Assembly (NCBI GenBank): GCA_022414725.1
Contig: CM039462.1
Coordinates: forward strand, 92,276,261-92,340,260
Source of the DNA: Microglena sp. YARC
Taxonomy: Eukaryota > Chlorophyta > Chlorophyceae > Chlamydomonadales > Chlamydomonadaceae
DNA: 64,000 nucleotides
Direction: 5' to 3'
In this document: positions 49,614 to 61,160 of the stretch, in pieces
How the letters are laid out: each line of letters starts with the position of its first letter
Numbering within the stretch: the first letter of the stretch is position 1
Made by a program: the position numbers and the translations under genes
The notes under the pieces: generated by a model
The model's database searches: none
Told to the model about the DNA's origin: nothing
The model's input: the letters and a program-made list of their open reading frames with translations, nothing else

Positions 49614-52600
49614 TGCATATATATATATAGGTAGCCCCGCCCACAAGCATACATATTTCTTTTTTTATGAGAGATTTTGAAAATGTCGGTTGAGTCAGCT
49701 AGCCCCGCCCTCATGCATACCGTATGCGCAACATGTAATGGCAAATGATTTGGCAAACGACCATTTGCCAACGTCGTTTCAGCACGTAAGTGAGCCAGTC
49801 CCGGGTCACCAGCGTTTGCCAAGTTTGTCCAACACCATCGATTCAAACAAACTCAGTTCGACTGGTCCGGATCGCCTTGATCGTTCCTTGCATGCACGGA
49901 TTTCGTGATACAATTAGCTGGTCGCGCTTACTGAAGCTGGTCGCGCCTGTCAAAGCTGGTCGCGCCTCTCGCACTGACTGGTTTGACCGCCAGCGTATTG
50001 AACGGCAGCGGTTTGAACGCTAGCCGGATGCCACGTTTCTATGTCCCGGACCCGAAGGGTGATTTGCCCACCACCGTTCCGTTGCAAGGATCTGCCCCGA
50101 GCCTGGACTATCACATTTGGAGGTCTCTGTCCACTCATACCTATCTCATAATAAAGATTTGATGCACCGGTCATTTCCCCCCTCCCCCCCCCCCCCCCCA
50201 AAAAACACCACCGATTTCACGAACGAGGTTATCAGATTTCCTCAGTTGTTAGCCAGGCAGAGCTCTGATTTGAATCATTTCTTTTCCAGACTACGACCAA
50301 GAGGAACTGTGTTTTAAAGCATTCCCAAGCAACCTACGGTACTTTAAAACAAGGAAGAAGGAAATGTAACAAGCAAATTGTAGCTTTGCCAAATGTTTCC
50401 AAGTCAATCCTTGAGCAAGTCCCAGACCCAAACCCTTTGCCAAATTAGTTTTGCCACACATTAGTGATCCATGAAATAAGCTTAAAAACCACATTTGCCA
50501 ATGTTTATTCTTGCCATTACATGTTGCGCATACGGTATGGCACGGCCCCAGTTCACCTGCATACATATTTGTCTTTTATTAAAAGATATTTTGAAAATGT
50601 TGGGTGAGCCAGCTAGCTCCGCCCTCATACACATGGCACGGCCCCAGTTCACCTGCATACATATTTGTTTTATATAAAGAGAGTTTGAAAAGAAAAACAT
50701 GTAGGAATGACGGATGTCACAAAGAGAATCAGCCTTACTTCTTTCAATACCCGGCCCCAGTTCACATACATACATATTTGTTTTTGTATAAAAAGTGAGT
50801 TTGAAAAGAAAAGCATGCAGAAATTATGGATGTTGCGAAGATAATCAGCCTGAGAACTTTCAAAATACACGGTTCCAGTTCACCTGCATACATGAGGGAC
50901 ATGCACAGGGATCAACATCATAGTATCAGGAACATGTATGTTTCTCTATAACAAATGTATATATGTATTGTTAAAGTCCAGGGGTGGCCAAATAGGCTAA
51001 AATCACCATCATCATCATTGCCATCATCATCACCACCGTCATCATCCTTATCACCGTTATATCCTCATCATTACCATCCTCCTCCTCCTCATCATTATCA
51101 CCGTCATCATTATCATCATCACTATCATCATCATCATCACCGCCACCATCATCACTGCAGCTGAAACATCTGAAGTAATCAACAACTTATCAGAAGGGAC
51201 CGGTGCAATACCGGTACTCTATATTAATGCCATTGCACTTGAACGAAATCCACCCATGTTGTTACAGTCCAGGGGTAGAACAGAAAGGCTCAAGGGACTT
51301 TCCCAACCATGACAGGAGGGGCTATAACAAAAACACACTTATGAACTGAATCCCCGCTAACTTCAACGGAATACAAAATGAACATCATACGGTATGACCA
51401 CACATGGCTAGGGAATGGCAACATGATGTAATATGATATCATATGATGCCGGCAGTCTGACTAGGCTAAAGTTACCATTTACACACAGTATCATATGATG
51501 CAATTTGTATGATATCATATGATATCATACTCGCCTTTGGTCGGTATCATATGATTTGCTGGTCCCTTCACATGGCTGTACTCTACTGAACAAGCGGTGA
51601 TCCATACTTCAGACAGTCCAAAACACCATGTCAAATGTTAGCACAAGTTGAATAACTTAGGAGTGGGGGCCGAGTGGAGAGAAATCTGAACATCCCACTC
51701 ACGCACCAGCCACCCCAATGTGACCCCAGCCACATCCCAGCCACCCAAATTTGATCCCACCCACATCCCACCCACGTACCAATTTGATCCCTCTCACGCA
51801 CCAGCCACCCCAATGTGACCCCAGCCACATCCCAGCCACCCAAATTTGATCCCAGTCACATCCCAGCCACCCCAATTTGATCCCACCCATGCACCAGCCA
51901 CCAAAATTTGATCCCACCCACGCACCAATTTGATCCCACCCACATCCCAGCCACTCAAATTTGATCCCACCCACATCGCACCAACGCACCAATTTGACCC
52001 CACCCACGCACCAGCCACCCAAATTTGATCCCACCCACATACCAGCCACCCAAATTTGATCCCACCCACATACCAGCCACCCAAATTTGATCCCACCCAC
52101 TTCGCACCAACGCACCAATTTGACCCCACTCAAATCCCAGCCACCCAAATTTGATCCCACCCACATACCAGCCACCCAAATTTGATCCCACCCACTTCGC
52201 ACCAACGCACCAATTTGACCCCACTCAAATCCCAGCCACCCAAATTTGATCCCACCCACATACCAGCCACCCAAATTTGATCCCACCCACATCCTACCCA
52301 TGCTCCAGCCACCCAAATTTGATCCCACCCACATGGCATCCACGCACCAAGGCCCTGCTGCTCCAGCCTTCCACCTCTGCCCCACTGGCTTGAACACCTT
52401 GCCGCTCTTGGTGAACAGGTGTTGATCCATACTTCAAACAATCCAAAACAAACACCGCGTTAAATGTTATCGCACGTCGAAAAACTCTAGAGTGGAGCAA
52501 AATGTGAACATCCCACCCATGCACCAGCCACCCCAATGAGATCTCACTGACATCCCAGCCTCCCAAATTTGATCCTACCCACATCGCACCCACACACCAA

Positions 52601-55600
52601 TTTGACCCCACCCACATCCCAGCCACTCAAATTTGATCCCACCCACATCCCAGCCACCCAAATTTGACTCCACCCACATCACAGCCACGCACCAATTTGA
52701 TCCCACCCACATCCCACCCACGCACCAAGGCCCTGCTGCTCCAGCCTTCTACCTCCAGCACTCGCTTGAACATCTCGCCACTCTTTGTCAGCATGGAGGA
52801 TGCTTCTACTTGCAGTGCTACCTCTGCTGCCCTGCAGTGGCCAGTGCGAATATGAAGGGGCGTATGAGAATAAAAAATGCCACGCGGGAATAGGAAGAGG
52901 CGCATAAGAATGTGGAATGGCACAAGGGACTGTGGTCGCGTGAAACTATGAAGGGACACAATAATACATATTTGGGGATACGAAGGGACACGGAAAGTAT
53001 GAAGGGACATGAGAAAACATAAAGGGACACAAGGGAATATGAAGGGACACGTGAAAGTATGTAGGGACACAAGGGAATATGAAGGGGAATGTAAAAGTAT
53101 GAAGGGACACAAGGGAATATGAAGGGACACGTGAAAGTATGAATGGACACAAAGGAAGATGAAGGGGCGCTTGAGAAGATAGAATGGCTCAGGAGATGTG
53201 GTGTAGGTGTAGGTGGGGAGTTATGAAGATGTAGGAGGGGAGTTCCGGATAGGTTGTGGAGATGAAGGAGGGGAGATGTGGAGAGGTGGTGGAGATGTAG
53301 GAGGGGAGTTATGGAGATGAAGGAGGGGAGTTATGGAGATGTAGGAGGGGAGATGTGGAGAGGTGGTGGAGATGTAGGAGGGGAGTTACGGAGATGAAGG
53401 AGGGGAGTTATGAAGATGTAGGAGAGGAGTTACAGATAGGTTGTGGAGATGTAGGAGGGGAGATGTGGAGAGGTGGTGGAGATGTAGGAGGGGAGTTACA
53501 GAGATGAAGGAGGGGAGTTATGGAGATGTAGGAGGGGAGTTACGGAGATGAAGGAGGGGAGTTATGAAGATGTAGGAGAGGAGTTACAGATAGGTTGTGG
53601 AGATGTAGGAGGGGAGTTACGGAGATTAAGGAGGGAAGTTATGAAGATGTAGGAGAGGAGTTACAGATAGGTTGTGGAGATGTAGGAGGGGAGATGTGGA
53701 GAGGTGGTGGAGATGTAGGAGGGGAGTTACGGAGATGAAGGAGGGGAGTTATGGAGATGTAGGAGGGGAGTTACGGATAGGTTGTGGAGATGTAGGAGGG
53801 GAGATGTGGAGAGGTGGTGGAGATGAAGGAGGGGAGTTATGGAGATGTAGGGGGGGAGCTTGGACAACTCTCACCTCTGCACTTCGATCTCTCCTGGGGC
53901 AGAAGGCCCAGGGCCCGAGATGGAGGCGTATGGTCGACATCACCAACTATAAGCTACACTTCAGCTTGCATTCACAGCCCCACCCCACCCCCCAAAATTA
54001 ACATCCTCTCCCCTAGACCATCATGCTTGGACAACTCTCACCTCTGCACCTCGATCTCTTCTGGGGCAGAAGGCCCAGGGCCCGATTGCAGCACCTCTAA
54101 GTACAGCTTCTTCAGCTCTCCCTGGGCAAGTAATCCGTTGCCCAAGTTGCCAAGTGCCCTTGCATCCTCGGGTGCCATTTCGACAGCTCGTTGGAAGGCC
54201 ACCAACGCTAATTGAAGCAGGCGGTCTGCCAGTCCAAGGTCCTGTTGAGGGAGGGAGGGGGGGAGGGATGGGTGGATAGGTGATGGATAGATGATGGATG
54301 GATGGGTGTTTCAACGGCCCGTTGGAAGGCCACCAATGCTAATTGAAGCAGGCGGTCTGCTAGTCCGAGGTCCTGTTGAGGGAGAGAGGGAGGGAGGGAG
54401 GGAGGGTTGGGTGGTTGGATCGGTTGATAGATGGATGGATGGGTGATGGATGGATGTGGTGATGATGGATGGGTGATGGATGGATGGGTGGATGGATGGA
54501 TGGATGGGATGGATGGATGGATGGATGGATGGATGGATGGATGGATGGATGGATGGATGGGATGGATGGATGGGTGATGGATGGATGGATGGATGGATGG
54601 TGATGGATGGATGGGTGATGGATGGATGGATGGATGGGGATGGATGGATGGATGGGTGGATGGATGGATGGATGGGTGATGGATGGATGGATGGGTGATG
54701 GATGGATGGATGGGTGATGGATGGATGGATGGGTGATGGATGGATGGATGGATGGGTGATGGATGGATGGATGGTGATGGATGGATGGATGGGTGATGGA
54801 TGGATGGATGGATGGGATGATGGATGGATGGGGATGGATGGGATGGATTGGATGGATGGATGGGTGATGGATGGATGGATGGGTGGATGGATGGATGATG
54901 GATGGATGGATGATGGATGGATGGATGGGATGGATGGATGGATGGGTGATGGATGGATGGATGGATGGGTGATGGATGGATGGGTGATGGATGGATGGAT
55001 GGGTGATGGATGGATGGGTGATGGATGGATGGATGGATGGATGGATGGATGGGTGATGGATGGATGGATGGGTGATGGATGGATGGGTGATGGATGGATG
55101 GATGGATGGATGGATGGATGGATGGATGGATGGATGGATGGGTGATGGATGGATGGGTGATGGATGGATGGATGGGTGATGGATGGATGGGTGATGGATG
55201 GATGGATGGATGGGTGATGGATGGATGGGTGATGGATGGATGGATGGGTGATGGATGGATGGATGGGTGATGGATGGATGGATGGGTGATGGATGGATGG
55301 ATGGATGGGTGATGGATGGATGGATGGATGGGTGATGGATGGATGGGTGATGGATGGATGGATGGATGGATGGATGGGTGATGGATGGATGGATGGGTGA
55401 TCGATGGATGGATGGATGGGTGATGGATGGATGGATGGATGGGTGATGGATGGATGGGTGATGGATGGATGGATGGGTGATGGATGGATGGATGGATGAT
55501 GGATGGATGGGTGATGGATGGATGGATGGGTGATGGATGGATGGATGGATGGGTGATGGATGATGGGGTGATGGATGGATGGATGGATGGATGGATGGGT

Positions 55601-58600
55601 GATGGATGGATGGATGGATGGATGGATGGGTGATGGATGGATGGATGGGTGATGGATGGATGGGTGATGGATGGATGGGTGATAGATGGATGGGTGATGG
55701 ATGGATGGATGGATGGATGCTGGATGGGTGATGGATGGATTATGGAAGAATGGTGGATGGGTTATGGCATGCTTGTGTGCCATTGCAACGGCTCATTGGA
55801 AGGCCACCAATGCTAATTGAAGCAGGCAGCCTGCCAGTCCAAGGCCCTATTGATGGAGGGATGAAGGGATGGAGGGATGAAGGGATGGATGGATGGATGG
55901 ATGGATGGAGGGAGGGAGGGAGGGAGGGAGGGAGGGAGGAATGGAGGGATGGTGGGAGGGAGGGAGGGAGAGAGGGATGGAGGGAGGTATGGATGAAGGG
56001 AGGGAGGGAGGGATGGTTGGATGGTTGGATGGATGGGTTATAGATGGACGGATGGATGGATGGGTGATTGCATGCAAGGGTGAGACAATCAAGAGCTGCG
56101 AATGGGAATCAGCAAACAAATCTTCTTCTTTTCAGATTTATGTAAGCCAGGTTGAGTTGGTACAAAGGCTACTCAAGCCTGATTTCAGGAAAGTTGCATA
56201 GCCATCGCATGGCGGAGAGGGAAGCGCGGAGCCCGGGGGATTCGGGGGTTTCATGCGTCCATGCAACGACGGAATGGCGACGCAGTGGTGACGCGTCGTC
56301 GAAAAGGCAACCCAGACGGAATCAGACTGTGAAGGATATACTAATGCAAGTCTCAGGTCTACTTTCTGACTTCCATGCACATGCACGCATTTAGACACCA
56401 ACACATACACACGTCGCTGTCAGTGATTTGTTTTTACTTTTTATAGCGATAATTTCTCCAAAACGAGGTCAAAACTAGCGATCGCTATATAAAGCGGAAA
56501 AAATATCCCTGGTCGCTGTATGGACCTAACACGGGCTACCAGTTCCTTGCATAGGCCTTGAAGCTTGATCATGCAGCTGAGCACATACACACCAACACAT
56601 ACACACGTCGCTGTATGGACCTACCACAGGCTACTAGTTCATTGTCCAGCCCATGGAGCTTGATCATGCAGCTGAGCACATACACACCAACACATACACA
56701 CGTCTCTGTATGAACCCACCACTGGCTACCAGTTCCTTGCATAGGCCTTGAAGCTTGATCATGCAGCTGAGCGCATGTACGCACAGACACAAATACGTAG
56801 ACAACCTATTAAGAAGCCTTACTAAGTTGTGCATTATCATATCATGGAAGTGGTACTGCTAAGTCCATATGAAAGCACTTCTGCTTGCAAAGATGTTTTC
56901 CTCGCTTTATATATAGCTTATTATTATTTATTATTATATAGCTTTTGCTACTCTTGACCCTTTTGGCCCAAATTACCGCTATCAGGAACCCCAATCTATG
57001 GCCCTGAAAGGCCCTCACAAGCTAGTAAAAGCTATAAAAACGCTGTAGGAGGAGGAGGAGGAGGCCTAAACCCACAAAGCTATAAAAAACACTTTTTGAA
57101 CTGAAATAAAACTGTCTGCTAGTACAACACACAGTATAAAGGACGGAGATAGTACAAACGATGGAGAAGTCTAGGGTTATGAATCACAAAATTAAATTAT
57201 CATCCCACGTGGGATGATGATTTAATTATATTTGTAGAATTAAATTATCTCTGTAGCATGAACTCAGGGCCCCATTGATAAAACAATTCTTTAGGGTTCA
57301 GTTCATCAATGCTTTTTCTTTTTAGCCCTTCCTGTCGCGGTTGGGCGAGTCCCTTCAGCCTATTTGGCCCACTCCTGGACTATAATATAAATACATACAT
57401 ACACGCACAGCATAGCGCACCTCTCCGTTGGCCACCTCCTCCCTGCCCATTCGGAGCAAGCGGAGACCCTCGGCAAGAATAGCCTGCTCAGACAGGCCCT
57501 CCAGGTCACACAACTCCTCACTCTCCCGGAATGTCGTGTACTGCTCATCAGCTGCAGGCGGTACCGAACTGGTGGCTGCTGCCTCTTCGGGTCGTGTCTG
57601 TGTTGGCCTGGTTTCGGAGCTGCCCTGCAATGGCTCTGAAGCCCCCCTAGCCACAGATGGGCTGTTTCCAATATAAGAGGGTGCCACTCCCTCATTTGCC
57701 TTAGTCACCAAATCATTGGTCCTATCATCACCAGTTGGCTTGGCCTCGGCTGCTGGCATGACCTTACTAGGTGGCTTGGCCTTCGCACTTGGCTGAGGCT
57801 CACTGGTCGGCTTTGCCTCAATAGGTGGCTTGGCCTGATCCTCCGTAGCCTCTTCAGCTGACGATGAGGCTTCATGGGTGGACTGCCGAGGAGCTTGCTG
57901 GTTTGCCAGCTCAGCAGCTGAGGTACCAGTTGCCGCCCCAACTGATGCATTGACAAGCGGCTTGGGCTGCTTCTTCTTCTCTTGTGCATTCTGTTGACCC
58001 ACCAGCTTTGGCTGTTCACCGCCCTGGACGGAAGTAGAAGCCTTCTCCTGCTCCCGCTCTTTGTTGCTCCGCTCTGCTGCTGCTTCCCCTACTCCTGCTG
58101 CTCCCTCTCCCGCTGCTCCTCCTGCTGCTGCTGCAGCTGGCTGGGGCATGGACCTAGTAGGAGGTGTATCCCCCTCAGAAGAAGAGCCTGGGTACTGCTG
58201 TGGTGAGGAAGGATACTGACGAGGCGAAGAGGGGGATTGAAACTGCTGCTGCTGCTGCTGCTCGGCGGCCCAAGGGGGGGTAGGATACTCCTCCTCAGTT
58301 ACGCTTGGGTATTGCTGCGATGAGGAGGCGGTTGGGAACTGCTCCTCCTGCTGGGCTGCCTGCTGGCCAGCGGCCCAGGCTGGGGGGGTATTGTCTCCCA
58401 CCTGTTGTTGGCTGCTCTCTTCAGCTGATTGCGCCCATGCAGGGGTGGGGAACTGCTCCTGCTGCTCTGCTGCCCAGGCTGGGGGGGTGCTTTCTCCCGC
58501 CTGTTGTTGGCTGCTCTCATCAGCTGATTGCGCCCATGCAGGGGTTGGGAACTGCTCCTGCTGCTCTGCTGCCCAGGCTGGGGGGGTGCTGTCTCCCGCC

Positions 58601-61126
58601 TGTTGTTGGCCACTCTCTTCAGCTGACTGCGCCCATGCAGGGGTGGGGTAGTCCATCGCACTAGCACTAGTTGGGTAGTCCATCGCTTGTGGTTGCCAGT
58701 TGCTGCCAGCTGCTGATTCTGTATTCTGATTTCCGACTGATTGGGTTGCCGGGTCTTGAGGCGACCAGGTAAAACTAGGGCCAGCAGGCTCTGAGGGGGG
58801 AGACCAGGTGGAGTTAGGGCCAACAGATTCGACTGGTTGAGGTTGCCACTGAGAGGAAGAGCTACGTGGCTGTAGCTCCTCTGGGGATGCCGGCTTCCAG
58901 CTAGCGCTTGCATCCTCTGATGGCCCATCCTTCTTTGTGTCTTGCGGCTGTGAGGGTGCCGGCTTCCAGCTAGTGCTTGCATCCCCCAACGGCTCATCCA
59001 TCTTGGAGACTTGTGGCTGAGAGGGTGCCAGCTTCCAGCTAGTGCTTGCATCCTCTGAGGGCCCATCCTTCTTTGTGTCTAGTGGCTGTAAAGCAGGGCT
59101 TGAGTTACCCTGGGCTGTCTTGTCCACATCCCCCCCAGAGGGGGCACTGGCCAGCACCCATCTGACTTCACCTCCGGAGGAGGCAGCGGTTGAGGTGGTT
59201 GAGGTGGTTGGAGCAGGGGCTGCGACAGCTAGCGCCATCGCAGCCTGTGCCTGTGCCTCAGCGGCAGCTATAGCCGATGCCTCAGCAGCCTCACGTGCTT
59301 CTTGTAGCTGAAATTGTAGCTGAGTCTGCTGCTCACCCATGACGCTGACCTGGAAGGTGAGAAGGTCTTGTTTTCAGTCTTACAGTAGGTTGACGCAAAC
59401 AGTCATAGCTTTTCTTTTTGTTTCATTAAGGGAGTCTTCTGGTAGCGATCAGGGATTTGGTGTCTTTCAAGGTTGGGCTCCTGGTAGCGATTTGGGTAGG
59501 CGGCCCGGAGGGGTGGCCGGGGGGGGGGGGAGGGGTGCGGGGCCAAATTCGAGTCTTGTGGTAGGGTAGGCCAAAACAGGGTCCCAGGTAGCGATCGCTA
59601 CTGGAAGCGAAAAAAAGGTCGGCTAACAGTGTGTTGCTGTCACAGTTCTTTAAAAATATTTAAATTGAAATATAATAACTGTCACCAGGACTGTCACAAT
59701 AATTTAAATATGAACTAATAAATACAATATCTAAAAAATTGACTGTCATAGCTTTTTGTAGCTGGAGCAAAAGGACCAGCCCGTTAACTCACTAAAAGGC
59801 ACCGTGACAATCTCCCATTTCCACCAAACCACCCCCCACCCCCACCTCCAGTAACAGAACCAATGCTGATACTCGTACTCCTGTCCCTAATTCCACCACG
59901 ACCACCACCAGTACTATTCTACTACTGCCGCTGCCCCTTCCACTACCACTTGTACTACTAGTGCTACTTCTACTACTGCCGCTGCCCCTTCCACTACCAC
60001 TTGTGCTACTAGTACTACTTCTACTACTGCCCGCTGCCCTTCCACTACCACATGTGCTACTAGTACTACTTCTACTACTGCCGCTGCCCCTTCCACTACC
60101 ACATGTGCTACTAGTACTACTTCTACTACTGCCGCTGCCCCTTCCACTACCACTTGTGCTACTAGTACTACTTCTACTACTGCCGCTGCCCCTTCCACTA
60201 CCACTTGTACTACTAGTGCTACTTCTACTACTGCCGCTGCCCCTTCCACTACCACATGTGCTACTAGTACTACTTCTACTACTGCTGCTGCCCCTTCCAC
60301 TACCACATGTGCTACTAGTACTACTTCTACTACTGCCGCTGCCCCTTCCACTACCACATGTGCTACTAGTACTACTTCTACTACTGCCGCTGCCCCTTCC
60401 ACTACCACATGTGCTACTAGTACTACTTCTACTACTGCCGCTGCCCCTTCCACTACCACATGTGCTACTAGTACTACTTCTACTACTGCCGCTGCCCCTT
60501 CCACTACCACATGTGCTACTAGTACTACTTCTACTACTGCCGCTGCCCCCTTCCACTACCACATGTGCTACTAGTACTACTTCTACTACTGCCGCTGCCC
60601 CTTCCACTACCACATGTGCTACTAGTACTACTTCTACTACTGCCGCTGCCCCTTCTACTACCACATGTGCTACTAGTACTACTTCTACTACTGCCGCTGC
60701 CCCTTCCACTCCTAAATGTGCTACTAGTACTACTACTACTGCCGCTGCCCCTTCCACTACCACATGTGCTACTAGTGCTACTTCTACTACTGCCGCTGCC
60801 CCTTCCACTACCACATGTACTACTAGAACTACTTATACTACTGCAGCTGCCACTTCCACTTCCCAGAATGAAAAGTGAATCCACCAAGGTAAGTAAGGGT
60901 AGGTCCATGGGAGCTGATCATTGGAGCACAGTTTATGCTCAAAACAATTGAATTAGGGCGCACTGACGGTTGCATTATGTAGAGGGGAACTAACACCGCA
61001 ACAGACAACACTCCTATTATCGTCTGATGCCTCTGAGTGCTAGTCTTACTACCGCTACCAACGACACTTTTAATACTACTACTGTAATTACCTTAACTGC
61101 TGCCACTGCGACTGCCCCTTATACTG

Positions 61127-61160
<34 letters not shown>

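Noticed and set aside
49551..49635. (AT)n stretches as a promoter TATA region
   Set aside because: Simple microsatellite between duplicated exon edges in an intron; no transcription unit starts there.
51699..52430. Trp/Gly-rich 243-codon frame resembling a repeat protein
   Set aside because: 31-bp array reading through in shifting frames; the only real coding sequence is exon e (52726-52831) and its decayed copy.
54311..55783. 490-codon His/Pro/Ser/Ile frame and Met-Asp-Gly-Trp frames
   Set aside because: Product of the GGAT minisatellite in an intron; no domain, open on both strands.
58299..59066. Alternative 255-codon minus-strand frame inside exon c
   Set aside because: Shadow frame of the Pro/Gln-rich repeat coding region; exon c has the proper splice sites and continuous phase.
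59792..60951. Long Leu/Pro, Thr/Ser and Gly/Ser frames on both strands
   Set aside because: 51-bp units are a multiple of three, so every frame stays open; the stretch lies in an intron between two well-supported exons.
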